Part shown: one piece after another, positions 1-10,249 of the stretch
Position numbering within the stretch: the stretch's first letter is position 1
Layout of the letters: each line of letters opens with the position of its first letter
Assembly: GCA_949752795.1 (NCBI GenBank)
Contig: OX457057.1
Span: forward strand, 97,739,513-97,803,512
Length of the DNA: 64,000 bases
Source of the DNA: Hyperoodon ampullatus
Taxonomy: Eukaryota; Chordata; Mammalia; Artiodactyla; Ziphiidae
Direction of reading: 5' to 3'
The notes under the pieces: generated by a model
What the model was told of the DNA's origin: nothing
Databases searched by the model: none
What the model saw: the letters and a program-made list of their open reading frames with translations, nothing else
Translations under genes and position numbers: made by a program

Positions 1-66
1 AGTGACATGTAGAATCCACAGATCCCACCCCAGAACCATATGGTCCTGACTAAACCCAGGGCATAC

Positions 67-101
67 CGAAGGGAAGTAGAGTCTTGGTTTCTTGAAGGTG
101 C
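67..101 (-). CDS. EPS8L3: EPS8L3 coding exon 13 (last one in the window)
   Basis: 35 nt encoding [12 protein letters not shown], with the Arg codon split. The acceptor is CCTACAG and the donor CG|GTATGC. Human has APLGYQDPVSLR here. The SH3-encoding exons would follow to the left of base 1; bases 1-66 are intron. Confidence 0.88.
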
Positions 102-3100
102 CTGTAGGGGCAGAACAGAGTAAGAGCAGGATGTCAGCCAGAGTGGTGGTAGGGAGGTGGGGTGTGAGACCACAGACCACAGACCACAGACCCACCTGCA
201 CACAGCTGCCTCATATCCCCTCACCTGTCTGCCCACCACACAGAACCCACCTACCACTTAGGTGTCACGTGACCATGGTTTGGACTGAGATAGTGGAAAC
301 CAGCCAGAGACTAGGGCTTTGAATAGGACTCTGTGCCAAGCTCCCCTTACCTGGTAGGAAGGTTCTGGAAGCTGCCAACCATCATAGAATGTGGGTTGGT
401 AGGGCAGGGGCTCACTGCCTGTCCAGTTGGCCCTGGGGAAAGAACAAGGCTGAGTCCACTCTGTGCCAGGCTGTGGGATGTGGAGAGGGCGGAGATGACA
501 GGGCCTAGCCTGGGGAATCTTCTAGGTAGTGGAGGATGTGGCCCACGTGCACTGATCAAAGGCCTCAGGACACCCACATAGGAGCGAACAGCTAAGCATG
601 TACAAATCCCACAGTGCAGGTATCCATGGGCCAGCCTCACCTCTGCCCGTGAAAGTGCAGGCATATCAACAACACCAGAAGAGATGAGTACTTTATCTCA
701 CTGATGGGGGTTTTGAATGAAAGTGGTAGAACCACAGAGCGTTAGGGCTGGAAGACCCCCGCGGGGTCTAACTGGTTATAGTTCCCAGCAGCAGATCTCT
801 TTCTTTCTAGCAGGTTAGTATGTGGAACTCTGCCTTGTGATCACAGCACAGCACTCTGGCTGGCTCTAGGGTGGGAGCTGGTACTAGCCGCTCAGCCTCC
901 CCCTCCCCCATTTTGCCTAGCATGCAGGAGGAGCAGCGCTGTTGGTGGTCTCCAGTCATGCTCTGCTTGCCGGCCTGGGGAATGCCAAGTCCCCTCTTCG
1001 AGGAAGTCCCCTCCCTACCTCTCGGAGGCAGAGGTGAATGCTTCCTCTTTGCACTGCTGCTGAACTCCAGACACCCTGGATAATTGCTCCTCTCATGCTG
1101 AATTGCACATGATTCTCACGTGTCTGTGTTTCTTACTTACATTGAACTCCTTGAGAGCTGTGTCCATAGTACAGTGCATGGGACACAGGAGGCAGCTAAT
1201 TTATTCAACGGGGACAAGTAAATTATTCCCCCTTCTGAATCTTTTTTATTGGCTCCTTTTCTTTGTCCTAAAAACATGCTCAAGTCTTCCCTTGACTCTG
1301 TTACTGTGCCTTTTAAGCTGTCATTCTATTATCTTATCTTTGTCCAGTTTTTTGAGGATGTGTCCATATGCCCTGCCTACATTTTCTTACCTCTGGTTCT
1401 TTCATTATGCCTTGCAACCTGACTTTTACCTGTGCCATTGCTCTGTTGAAACTAGTTCTTCTAAAGTCCTGATAATCTCCTGACTGCCAGATCCAGTGGC
1501 CTTGTATGGTCTATATCCTTCTGGATTACCACACAATTTAGTGTTATTTATAGTTTTGGGTCAATTTGCCTAAAATCAAATAACCTGAATAGAATTTACC
1601 TGAAATTTAACTATTTTGAGAGTTTTTACAACTCTTTAGTTATTCTATTTTCTGTGTTTCTGTCTTTCATTTCATTCATTCGTCCATTTCTGGTTACTTA
1701 AAGAAATGAGAAAATATCTTAGGCCACATCTGACTTAATTTTATATTTAAAATAATAAACAGAGACAGAAAATAGAATAGGGGTTACCAGGGGCTGGGAA
1801 AAGAGAGGAATGGGTACAGTTTTGGTTGATTGTTTAATGGGTACAGAGTTTCTGTTTGGGCTGCTGAAAAATTTCTGGAAATGGATAGTGGTGATGGTTG
1901 TACAACATTGTTAATGTACTTAATGGCATTGAATTATACACTTAAAAATAGTTTAACTAACTTTTATCCTATGTATATTCTACCACAATAAAAGAAATTG
2001 ATTACATTAAGTTATAATTTATGTCTTTAGATGAATTGGACACAAAAATCCTTTAATGGGGCTGAATTGGAAAAAAAACCCCAGCTCATTAGGCAAAAAG
2101 AATCCTAGAACCACTGTTTTTTTCCCCAGTTGATTTCTCTTTCTAAAACCCTCTTCTTGGACTTCCCTGTTGGCACAGTGGTTAAGAATCTGCCTGCCAA
2201 TGCAGGGGACACGGGTTCGATCCCTGGTCCGGAAAGATCCCACATGCCGCGGAGCAACTAAGCCCGTGCACCACAACTACTGAGCCTGCACCCTAGAGCC
2301 TGCAAGCCACAACTACTGAGCCCGTGTGCCTAGAGCCCGTGCTGCGCAACAAAAGAAGCCACCACAATGAGAAGCCCGTGCACCACAACGAAGTGTATCC
2401 CCTGCTTGCCGCAACTAGAGAAAGCCCATGCAGCAAGGAAGACCCAATGCAGACAAAAATAAATAAATAAATTTATATTAAAAAACCCAACCCTCTTCTC
2501 TCTTGGATTTCATGTTTCTGCTTTTTTGTTTCTCCTTTTAACTCTCTGGAATTTCTCTTTGCCTCCTTAACCCTGTTTCCTTTCACCACCTTGAAGTTTC
2601 CTCAGGCCCTTCTCTCATGGGGAGAGCAGACCATGCTTGTTAAGGTGAGCTCTGGGGCTCCCACTGCAGTGCTTACCTCCAGGTGGCCCCAACTATCACT
2701 TCTGTACTGACTGTTCTCAAACTCTTGTAGCCAGGTCAGACCTCTCCCCCAAAGCCCAGGCCACCCTGTCTCTGTGAAGGTTCCACTGACACCTCAGCTC
2801 AGCATATCCAAGCTGGTTTCATCCTCCCCTCCCCACAGCTCTCATCAATTTGGCCTTGTCGCCCAACTGCCCATCTCACGGTTCCACATGCGTGGAATAT
2901 CTCTTTCTCTCTTAGCTCCTTGGCTGGTGGGTTGCAACTTTTATTGATGTTACATTTGCAGCATGTCTTACGTCAGTAATTGTTAAAATCTGGGCAGGAA
3001 TTGAGACAGAGTTTTCATTTTGTCCTTGACAAAAATGAGAAAAATTTTAGTAGAAGGTTGCCAACTCTCTTTCCTTGGGAAGAATTGTTCTTTTTTCTGA

Positions 3101-6100
3101 AATAATGCTTTCCTTCAGTGGTGGGTGATGGTAAGTGGTGGTTTTGTTTTGTTTTCATTGTTTGTACTTAGCCTAATTAAAAGTTGGACACTCCAGGTAG
3201 AGTCTTCAATTTGTTTTGAGATATTTCATAGAATAGAGGTTACCAGGGCCTGGGGAGTGGGAAGAATGGGTACAGAGTTTTGTTTAATTGTTTAATGGGT
3301 ACAGAATTTCTGTTTGTTTTAAGACACGACGTAGAGCCTGCCACCTCCTGCCCTGTGTGTCCTGCCCTATGCCTCCACGTCCCTTGCCTCTGATTCATTC
3401 AGGCTTTGTCGTCACTTACTGGCTGGTGGTCCAGGCTATGCCCAGCCCCTTCCAGAGGTTACTCTCAGGTGGGCTTAGACAGGACTGCAGCAGATCAATG
3501 GCCTTGGTGGTGAGGAGGGGTGAGATCACTTGGGCTGCTAGGCCAGGCTCAGGGCACTGCTTCAGGATCTGGGGAGGGACAGGAGGTTTCAGGAAGCCTG
3601 GGCTCTTGCAGGGCCAGACGGGAGTGGGGAAGGGCCCGGGGTCCCTGGCTTCCCACTTTTGCAATACCACGTTGCCCCAGGCCTGCTCCTTCCTGCCCCC
3701 ACTGGTGTCCTTGGGGTCAAGGACAGTGCATAGTGGGGATGGTGTCTTGGGGTCAAGGAGAAGAACGTGCTGGGGTGAGCAAGGGGCAGATCCACAGACT
3801 CCCTCTGCCCCCTACCTCCCACCCTGGCCTCTGTCTCATCTTAACTTCAGCATGTCCCTGTGCACCACCCTGTCCTCCCCCGACTCACGGAGTTCAGAGT
3901 TTGGAAGAGGAGGTGTACGAAATCAGGGGCGCTTGTATCCTGCAGCATCATGGCCAGCTTTCCCTGAGGACACAGGGCGAAGCCTGTTACCACCCTTCCT
4001 CCCACCCTACCTTCACCAGGACCCCAGGGCCCCATTGTTCTGGGCCTTGATGGGGAGCCTGGTATTTCTCCAGAAGTCCCAAGAGTGGGGAGACGCTGGA
4101 GAAGCTTGGGATGTCCATGAGACAAGAGAGGAGGGGACTGCTGAGGTGGGGTGGGGGGAAGGGCTGGGGAACCTGTGGGGAGCCACATACCAGGAGGTTG
4201 AAGCTGTACTTGATCTTCTGGAAGCAGTCGATGTAATGTGCCTCTGTTATCCCTATAGAGAGAAGTGGGAAGGTGGCGGGTCGCAGATCATTCCAAGACT
4301 CTCCCCTCACTCCTCTCCCCTGGCCCTCAGCACTCACCCCCCTGATGCTTTATCTTTTTCTTCCCCTGTCTCTTCTTCTTATGACTGGTGTTTGACTGGG
4401 CCTCCTTCAGCTTTCCCATGAATAGCTCGATGTCTCTTAGGACGTGGTTCAGCACCTCCTGGACCCCAAACAACCCATGGCCTGAGTGGGCAGTTAGGCC
4501 CACCCTGGAACTCCCAACCCTGACCCCCCTGCCCCCTCCTACCACAAGCCTGAGCCTCAGGCCCAGCCCAGGTTCTGACCAAGGCTCCGTGTCCCTCCTC
4601 AGCCCAGGCCCTGCCTTGGTCATCCCGGCATCTGGCTCCTTGGGGTGAGGGAGACGACTGGTGTCCTCCCTTGGGCCAGGACCAAAAATCCTCAACGAGC
4701 CCAAGACAATCTGCAGTTACCTTATCCCATTCTGGGTCCCCGGGGGATGGGGACCTTCTCGAAGGAGGCAAAGTGAAGGCACTTGACTTTTGGATGCTGG
4801 AGTGGTGTGGCAGGGGCCTTGGGGATGGTGGTGTATCTGCAATGGATGGGAACCATGGCCCAGAACTTCTTTGATCTTTGATGGGAATCCTCTCCTCCCA
4901 CTGGCCCCCACGCCCAAACTTACTGTGCTCTGGGGTCATCCAGTGGTGCTGTTCTGGAGGGGGTCTGCACTCCAGAGGAGGTACCTGCTCCTTAGGGATC
5001 GGCCTTTCCAGAAGAGACCCCCTGCATCTGTCCTGACCTGGGAGAAGGGCTCCGCATCGGGGTCTGTGAGCACATGGTGGGGACACAGCTTTGACCAGGT
5101 TCTTGGGACAGAAGCACTGCCCACCCTTCTGCCCCAGGACCCGAGGGTACCACTCCCTCTCTCCAGGAGCCCGACCAGCCCTGCTCCTTGGTCTCCAGCT
5201 GAACACTTCCCTGACTCTCCCCTGCCTCATCTGCCTGCTCTCTGGGACCAGTTCGTCCCACGTCAGCCTCCGAGGCCAGCCTCCAGTGTTCACTGGGCCC
5301 CGCCCCAGCCCTTTCCCCATGCCCATCTGTGCCCTATTTCAGCCTGGCCCCTCCCCAGGTCAATGCCTATGTTATTGGGCCACAGGCTCCTGGGGTCCCC
5401 CAGATGTGGGGCAGGGCCTGGCCCACCCAGACCTGAGCTCTGAGGTCCTGCAGGTGGGCTGGGGCAGAGGCTGCCTACCTTTGCTCTAGCTCCTCCTCCA
5501 GAGCCTTCTGCAGGCTGGTCTTCAGTCGCTCTGCCTGCAGGAAGCAGCAGTCAGACAGGCTGGGGATGGGGGGTCGGGGAGGAGTGGGAGGTGGGTGATG
5601 GTTGTTGGATTCCACACCTACTCACCCCCACTTCCTGGCACTGGAAAAGCAGAGTGCTAGTGACTCGCAGGCCTGAATCCTGTGCAGTGATGGACAGGAC
5701 AGAGTTGTAGGAGCAGGTGTTGAGTGCCACGTCCATGGCCTTGATTCTGTCCAGGCGGTAAGATTCCAGTTCCTCCTGGGCCAGGCAGAGAGGTCAGCTG
5801 TGAGGTCACTGAGAACCAGGCTGACTCCTGGGAGTTCCTGACCTGGGTTGCTCCACCCTTCTAGTGGTCTGGGATGGGGATCGTCTCCCCTGATCCCTAT
5901 GCCTCTGTCCCCCATTTCTTCCTAGTTCTGGGTATGTATTGTGTATGGGGAGGGGTGGTTGCCATGTGGGACATGCATCGATGGTGTTCATGCCTGGTGC
6001 TTGCTTTCCCATGGCCTGGGTCAGCTATGATCCCTTGCGGGGAATGGTGGGAGGCTGACCTTTGTCTCGATGTCCAACAGCTGGAGCCAGCCATCCCTGA

Positions 6101-8195
6101 CCTGCAGGAGCAAGTCCTGGCTCCACACCTGGCCCTGAGCATCCATTTCCTGCAGCTTTTGCAGGACATCCTTGGGCTCCTGGACTCTCTGCGTCCCCAG
6201 CTTACATGTCAGCAGGTGCTGAGGGGAGAGGAGGAGATGCAGGACTGGGAGAAGGTTTGGAGAAGGGGATCACAGGTGGGAATGTGCAGGGCTGGGGTGT
6301 GGGGGAAAGGCAGCAGAGGGGGAAGACATGTCCCTGGCCTCCTTGTTGGGGAGTGCCAGGCAATCCCTATAAAGCAAACTTCAAGGGCCAGTGTGATGGC
6401 CAGAGGCAGTCAGGCTAGGATGGGGCCCCCAAGTCAGGGTCTGATGGGCTGTAGGAGGGGGTTTAGGACTCTGGAGGAAGGACAGTCATGGCCTTTAACA
6501 GTCCAGGCCAGCTGAGGGGGCTAGATTGTGGTAGATGTGGGCTTCAGCTACCCAACAAATAAGTCTGGACTTCTCTGGGTGGGATATATATAGGATGCTC
6601 AAATTCTGTCCCCGGCTTCCTTTGCCGTTTTTGAAATCACCATCCCAGCCTGGTCCATCTCCTCCCTGACCTAGCGTTCCTGTCTCCATGCCTTTTCTCA
6701 TGCTGTTCCTCATGCCCAGAAGGCACGTTCCACTTCTGCTAATCCATCACCTCCCAGTCTCTCAGGAAGAAGTCAAGCCCCCCTTCTCCCTGATTCTTGC
6801 CCAGAGAGGTCCATACTGACCTCTGTCTCCACTCAGGCCCTTGCCCCCCTGCTAGTCTGATCATTCCAGCAGTGTTTTTATCCTTGAGGAGACCCCTCCC
6901 TTCTCCTATCCAAACATTGCCTTCACAAGTCACAGTCCTGCCCCTCACCCTCCTCTCCAGGCCCTTGTTTGGGGGAGGTTGTCTGCCTCCTGCCCCTTGA
7001 TCCTACCACGCTGCCCTCTGCATAGCTCCCAGCTCCTCTCCCAGTTCACACGGCTGGCATATTCAGGAGCTCTGACATCATGAGCAAATGCCCTGGCATC
7101 CTGGACATGCCTCCTCTTGCCTGCTAGACCTAACCGAAGCCAGTTCCTAACCCCCATCCCTCCATGAAGCCCAGTGCTCCTGGGCCCAACCCAGCTGGCT
7201 TGGGGGCCCTGACCTCTGCCACCTTCTGGAGCCTCCACAAGGTTGCTCCAGCATCCTTCGCTGCTTCTTCTCCGGGGGCCCCTAAATCTGCTGCTGCCCA
7301 GGGGTGGTTTCTACCCCAGACCTTCAACCTGACCTGGTGTCTTCTCTTCTCTGCCACACCCTTCCAGTCTGAGCTTTTGCTGTGGTGTCAGCAACTCTCC
7401 AGGCAATTAGATGTGGCAGAGCCAGTGTTGTCTTCCCACGCAGGGCCAGAGCTTCCATTGTAGGCTCTAAGCTGCGCAGGCCTGCCCGGAGAGCTCAAGC
7501 CCAGAAAGGTCCACTCTCAGACAGTGGTCCTTTCAAGTCCTCACACAGGGACTGCTAACCTCACACATTCCTTCCTCCAGCTGTGTCAGATCCTGGGCAA
7601 AGAGCAGTTTCCTGGGGCAGGGGGTGGACTGGGAGACAGGCAGGGATGGGGTGGTGGCAGGTGCCTCCTGACCCATCTGTCTGCTGCTCGTTCCTGCCCG
7701 GGGATAGGACGTCCACCACCTCAACCTCTAGCCTGGCCTTCCCTGCCCATCTTCCTTCCCCACATTTAGCAGATGCTCAGTTAGGCTTGCTGGACCCGAG
7801 CCCACCTGCTCTGACTGGGTCAGGCCATTGGCTTCTGTGGCAGAGACTTATCTCAGATGTCTGTTTTTTTGTCAGGGTGGTGGACACATGGGAAAACTTG
7901 GGTTGAATCAGGAAACTGTCTGGGGCCCCCTGTTTACTCACCTCCACCCTGAGCTGCAGGTGGGTGGGCTCTGAGGTGAGATTCTGCAAGTACTCCTTCC
8001 GGTGCACTGCCGTGGCCCAAAGCAAGGGCGTGGGGGCAGAAGAAGGAGGTGAGACATATACAGCAATAGGGGTTGGTCAGCATGGCGAGGGAGGCAATGG
8101 AAGGCAGGGGGTTCAGGGAGCTCAGTGGGAGGGAAGGGGAGAGGGCACTGGAGGGACAGCTTACAGTAAATGGCTCTGCTGCTGGGCCGGGACAT
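67..8195 (-). CDS. EPS8L3: EPS8L3 gene, 13 coding exons (N-terminal about 414 codons; 3' end off the window)
   Basis: EPS8-like protein 3 is a cytoplasmic adaptor of the EPS8 family, which couples receptor tyrosine kinase signalling to Rac and actin remodelling. Seen here: 13 minus-strand exons, all with GT-AG junctions, joining to one open frame of 1241 nt. The protein starts [16 protein letters not shown] and follows human EPS8L3 closely. The PTB-like domain covers about residues 28-155, with [23 protein letters not shown] and [13 protein letters not shown] proline-rich linker follows ([20 protein letters not shown]), then a Lys-rich stretch ([14 protein letters not shown]). Next is the family's conserved middle helical region, with [16 protein letters not shown] and [10 protein letters not shown]. 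The human protein is about 593 residues; its SH3 domain and C-terminal SAM-like region would lie left of base 1. No stop or frameshift was found. The start is the ATG at 8195, which matches the human N terminus. EPS8L1 and EPS8L2 fit less well than EPS8L3. Confidence 0.95.
167..192. repeat. Short tandem repeat, 7-bp unit
   Basis: The unit AGACCAC is repeated about 3.7 times inside the EPS8L3 intron between exons 12 and 13. Confidence 0.8.
351..432 (-). CDS. EPS8L3: EPS8L3 coding exon 12
   Basis: 82 nt encoding [16 protein letters not shown], then [12 protein letters not shown]. The acceptor is CCCCAG and the donor CAG|GTAAGG. It ends in phase 0. It follows the largest intron seen here (about 3 kb), which is filled with SINE and LINE material. 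Confidence 0.94.
1100..1530. repeat. Probable L2 LINE relics
   Basis: Base 1100-1210 has the phrasing of an L2 3' end (AACTCCTTGAGAGC, ACAGTGCATGG). Base 1240-1530 resembles the strand coding for old L2 reverse transcriptase (CTGACTGCCAGATCCAGTGG). It lies in the EPS8L3 intron. Family assignment is from memory of consensus sequences only. Confidence 0.4.
1745..1996 (+). mobile_element. L1M-type 3' UTR fragment
   Basis: It contains GGTTACCAGGGGCTGGG, TTAATGGGTACAGAGTTTC and ATTATACACTTAAAAATAG, and ends at a terminal CCACAATAAAAG, the usual order of old mammalian L1 3' ends. It lies in the large EPS8L3 intron. Confidence 0.7.
2159..2488 (+). mobile_element. CHR-type tRNA-derived SINE, long form
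   Basis: It begins GGACTTCCCTGTTGGCACAG, carries a tRNA-like B box (GGGTTCGATCC), and ends in an AAATAAATAAA tail. An exact 11-bp target duplication (AACCCTCTTCT) lies at 2147-2157 and 2489-2499. It lies in the EPS8L3 intron and is characteristic of cetaceans and their relatives. Confidence 0.92.
3228..3325 (+). mobile_element. L1M-type 3' UTR fragment
   Basis: A short second copy of the GGTTACCAGGGCCTGGGG and TTTAATGGGTACAGAATTTC motifs seen at 1745-1996, just outside exon 11. The two may be pieces of one broken element or two separate insertions. Confidence 0.6.
3420..3568 (-). CDS. EPS8L3: EPS8L3 coding exon 11
   Basis: 149 nt encoding [19 protein letters not shown], then [20 protein letters not shown] and [10 protein letters not shown]. 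The acceptor is CCCCAG and the donor CCA|GTAAGT. It ends in phase 2. Confidence 0.95.
3889..3963 (-). CDS. EPS8L3: EPS8L3 coding exon 10
   Basis: 75 nt encoding [19 protein letters not shown], then FQTLNS. The acceptor is CCTCAG and the donor TCC|GTGAGT; phase is 0 at both ends. Human has GRLATWLKETSAPELVHIL at this point. Confidence 0.95.
4191..4252 (-). CDS. EPS8L3: EPS8L3 coding exon 9
   Basis: 62 nt encoding [21 protein letters not shown], one of the most conserved EPS8-family segments. The acceptor is CTATAG and the donor CTG|GTATGT. It ends in phase 0. Confidence 0.96.
4338..4458 (-). CDS. EPS8L3: EPS8L3 coding exon 8
   Basis: 121 nt encoding [20 protein letters not shown], then a strongly basic [15 protein letters not shown] tract. 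The acceptor is GTCCAG and the donor GGG|GTGAGT. It ends in phase 1. [12 protein letters not shown] is a hallmark of the EPS8 family. Confidence 0.95.
4721..4836 (-). CDS. EPS8L3: EPS8L3 coding exon 7 (proline- and serine-rich linker)
   Basis: 116 nt encoding [14 protein letters not shown], then [17 protein letters not shown] and DPEWDK. The acceptor is TTGCAG and the donor AAG|GTAACT. It ends in phase 0. The PPSPRPLP and [10 protein letters not shown] runs are typical of this linker in EPS8L3. Confidence 0.93.
4924..5063 (-). CDS. EPS8L3: EPS8L3 coding exon 6 (proline-rich linker)
   Basis: 140 nt encoding [15 protein letters not shown], then ERPIPKEQ and PPPEQHHW up to EH. The start was chosen at the CTCACAG acceptor (AG at 5065-5064), because only this one restores the frame from exon 5 and reproduces the human PRLGGLQPGQDR-like segment. 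A nearer CCCAG (AG at 5039-5038) would lose 26 nt and shift the frame. The donor is CACA|GTAAGT. Confidence 0.9.
5479..5534 (-). CDS. EPS8L3: EPS8L3 coding exon 5
   Basis: 56 nt encoding [18 protein letters not shown] plus two bases of Arg, the end of the PTB-like domain. The acceptor is CTGCAG and the donor AAAG|GTAGGC. It ends in phase 2. Confidence 0.94.
5626..5775 (-). CDS. EPS8L3: EPS8L3 coding exon 4 (PTB-like domain, second half)
   Basis: 150 nt, residues 86-135, from [10 protein letters not shown] through [17 protein letters not shown] to [10 protein letters not shown]. The acceptor is GGCCCAG and the donor GGGG|GTGAGT; phase is 0 at both ends. It closely matches human EPS8L3. Confidence 0.95.
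6060..6218 (-). CDS. EPS8L3: EPS8L3 coding exon 3 (PTB-like domain, first half)
   Basis: 159 nt, residues 33-85, from [10 protein letters not shown] to LQLLDIETK. The acceptor is CCCTCAG and the donor AAG|GTCAGC; phase is 0 at both ends. It contains the family-typical [11 protein letters not shown] and [10 protein letters not shown] segments. Confidence 0.95.
6640..6780. repeat. Possible L2 fragment in EPS8L3 intron
   Basis: L2-like 3' phrasing (CATGCTGTTCCTCATGCC, then GGCACGTTCC) in the 1.7-kb intron between exons 2 and 3. It is divergent. The remainder of that intron, 6780-7940, shows nothing I recognise. Confidence 0.35.
7942..8006 (-). CDS. EPS8L3: EPS8L3 coding exon 2
   Basis: 65 nt, residues 11-32 ([22 protein letters not shown]). 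The acceptor is GGCAG and the donor GAG|GTGAGT. The exon completes Leu11 across the junction and ends in phase 0, just before the PTB-like domain. Confidence 0.95.
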
Positions 8196-8218
8196 GTTGA
8201 TGCTGCTGAGATGACTCC
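8165..8218 (-). CDS. EPS8L3: EPS8L3 exon with start codon (coding 8195-8165)
   Basis: This exon encodes [10 protein letters not shown] plus one base, and ends at a GTAAGC donor (8164-8163). A pyrimidine-rich acceptor ending CTTCTAG lies at 8220-8219, so 23 nt of 5' UTR share this exon and the transcript must begin further upstream. Ala8, the residue reported changed in human Marie Unna-type hypotrichosis, is present. Confidence 0.93.
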
Positions 8219-8799
8219 CTAGAAGCCAAAATGAACGGAAGAGACAGCAATCAGGGCTGGGGAGAGGGATACCGGGGCAGAGCTCGGTGGGACAGCTGTT
8301 GCAGCCCATCCCTGACCCGGGTCTGAGGCTTGGACCACAGGTCTTTCTGGATCCTTCTCCAGACGTACCCTCTGCTGAGGAGCCCTCCGTCTTGGCTGGG
8401 CCTTGGAGGCCCCCAGGCAGGCTCCCAGCTTCCCATTATTTGGCCAGTAAAGCTCATTCCAATGGGCTCAGGAAAGCTGGGTGGACAGGAACTTGGGACC
8501 AGATCCCATTCTGGGCCTGAGTGTAAAAGATGCCAGATGGGTGTGCCTAGCTTCTGGAGGGAAGGAATTAGGGTCAGCAGCCTTCCCTGCCAAAGCAAGC
8601 CTCTTGTCCAAGCCTGTTTCAATTCCTCAAATTAGGAGGACGCCAATGTTGGCTCTTATGCTGGGGACCCGCTCAGGAGGGGTGTATGCGAGTGTGTATG
8701 CACATGCATTTGTATGCACGTTTATGATGGGGCTCTGTAGGATGTGTCAGTGATCTGCACTTTCCTGAATGTCTTACTAAATCTTCTGTCTCTTTGCCT

Positions 8800-9860
8800 T
8801 TCCATTCTCTGAACCCTCTTCTCAGAGTCCCTTCCCACACAACCCTTTAAATTCCAGCTCAAGGGAATAGATATTTTTCCAAAGAAGACATACAGTTAGC
8901 CAACAGGCACATGAAAAGATGTTTAACATCACTAATTATTAGAGAAATGCAAGTCAAAATCACAATGAGGCATCACCTCACACCTGTCAGAATGGCTATT
9001 AACAAAAAGGCAAGAGAGAAAAAAAAGTTGGTAAAGAAGTGAAGAAAAGGGAACCCTCGTGCGCTGTTGGTAGGAATGTAAAATGGTGCAGCCACTGTGT
9101 AAAAGGATATGGAGACTCCTCAAAAAATGAAGAATAGAACTACCATATGATCCAGCAATCTCACTTCTGGGTATTTATCCGAAGAATATGAAATACTCAC
9201 CCCTGTGTTCATCATGGCATTTACAATAGCCAAGATATGGAAACAACCTGAGTGACCATCAACAGATGCGAGATAAAGGAGATGTTGTATATACAATGGA
9301 ATTAACCATAAAAAAGATGAAATCTTGCCATTTGCATGGACCTTGAGGGTGTTATGCTACATGAAATACGACAGAGAGAGAAAGATAAATAACGTATGAT
9401 TCCACTCTTTTGTGGAATATAAGAAACAAACAAACAAAACAAAATATATAAACAGACCAAACCAAACGAAAATGTAGATACAGAGAACAGAGTAGCAGTT
9501 ACCAGAAGAAAAGGGGCAGGAGGGAGGGGGAAATGGGTAAACGGGGTCACTGTGTGGTGATGGATAGGAATTAAATTTTTGGTGATGAGCATGCTATAGT
9601 GTACACGGAAGAAGAAATATAATGTTGTGCACATGAAACATATAATGTTATAAACCAAGGTTAAATAAAAAAAAAATCTAAATAAATAAATAGATTCCAG
9701 GTTAAGGATCACCTCCTCAGTGAAGCCCTCCTTGACCACCCCACTCCACCCTGCCCATCATCCTAATGTCACACCAAACCTTGTACGTTCCTCTCTAACA
9801 AGAGCAGCCACCCTGGTTAGCGCTGTGAGCCTAATGCCAAGAGCCTTATGAACCTTATAT
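8800..9860. repeat. L2 relic split by the L1 at 8864-9693
   Basis: The left piece (about 8800-8863) and right piece (about 9694-9860, with CACCTCCTCAGTGAAGCCCT) look like adjacent parts of one L2 3' end, interrupted by the L1. Confidence 0.5.
8864..9693 (+). mobile_element. 5'-truncated L1 with ORF2 tail and 3' UTR
   Basis: The typical end of L1 ORF2 is seen (CACAATGAGGCATCACCTCA, then CACTTCTGGGTATTTATCC and GGAAACAACCTGAGTGACC), followed by a 3' UTR and a poly-A tail. Imperfect 13-bp duplications flank it (8851-8863 and 9694-9706). It is broken by stops and not active. Confidence 0.85.
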
Positions 9861-9869
9861 CATTTAATT

Positions 9870-10098
9870 TTCACTACCATCGTTTATACTTCCTTGGCCC
9901 TATGTGCTGAGCACTGTTCTACAGATGTTACCCCCTTAACTCATTTAATCCTCAGAACAACCTTGCTGTGTGGGTTCTGTTATTATGCCATTTACCAGAT
10001 GAGGATGCTGAGGTTCAAAGAAGGTAAGAGGCCTGAGATCTCAAGTAAGTATTTGATAGAGAATGAACCCAGCTGTGTCTGACTGCAAACTCCATACT
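9870..10098 (-). mobile_element. MIR SINE
   Basis: The reverse-strand MIR core is seen: CTGAGCACTGTTCTACAG, TCATTTAATCCTCAGAACAA, then AGATGAGGATGCTGAGG. It lies upstream of the EPS8L3 start exon. Confidence 0.75.
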
Positions 10099-10249
10099 TT
10101 AACTGTCTGTATATGCGCCTCTGTCACTGGGCTGTGACCTCCTGAGGACGGACTTATCTTGTCACTGCTGTCCACACAACGCCCTCCTGGCATAGAGGGG
10201 GTCTAGAATATGTATATGTTGAAACGGAATGGAAGTAAATGAGATGCGT

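Noticed and set aside
3288..4421. 377-codon plus-strand open frame, the longest in the window
   Set aside because: It runs antisense across EPS8L3 exons 8-11 and their introns. The real coding signal with phase-matched splice sites is on the minus strand, and the frame matches no family.
4379..5326. 315-codon minus-strand open frame
   Set aside because: It reads through EPS8L3 exons 6 and 7 and the intervening introns. It is an intron read-through, not a single exon.
8932..9739. Minus-strand frames over the L1
   Set aside because: Antisense of L1 3' sequence; not genes.
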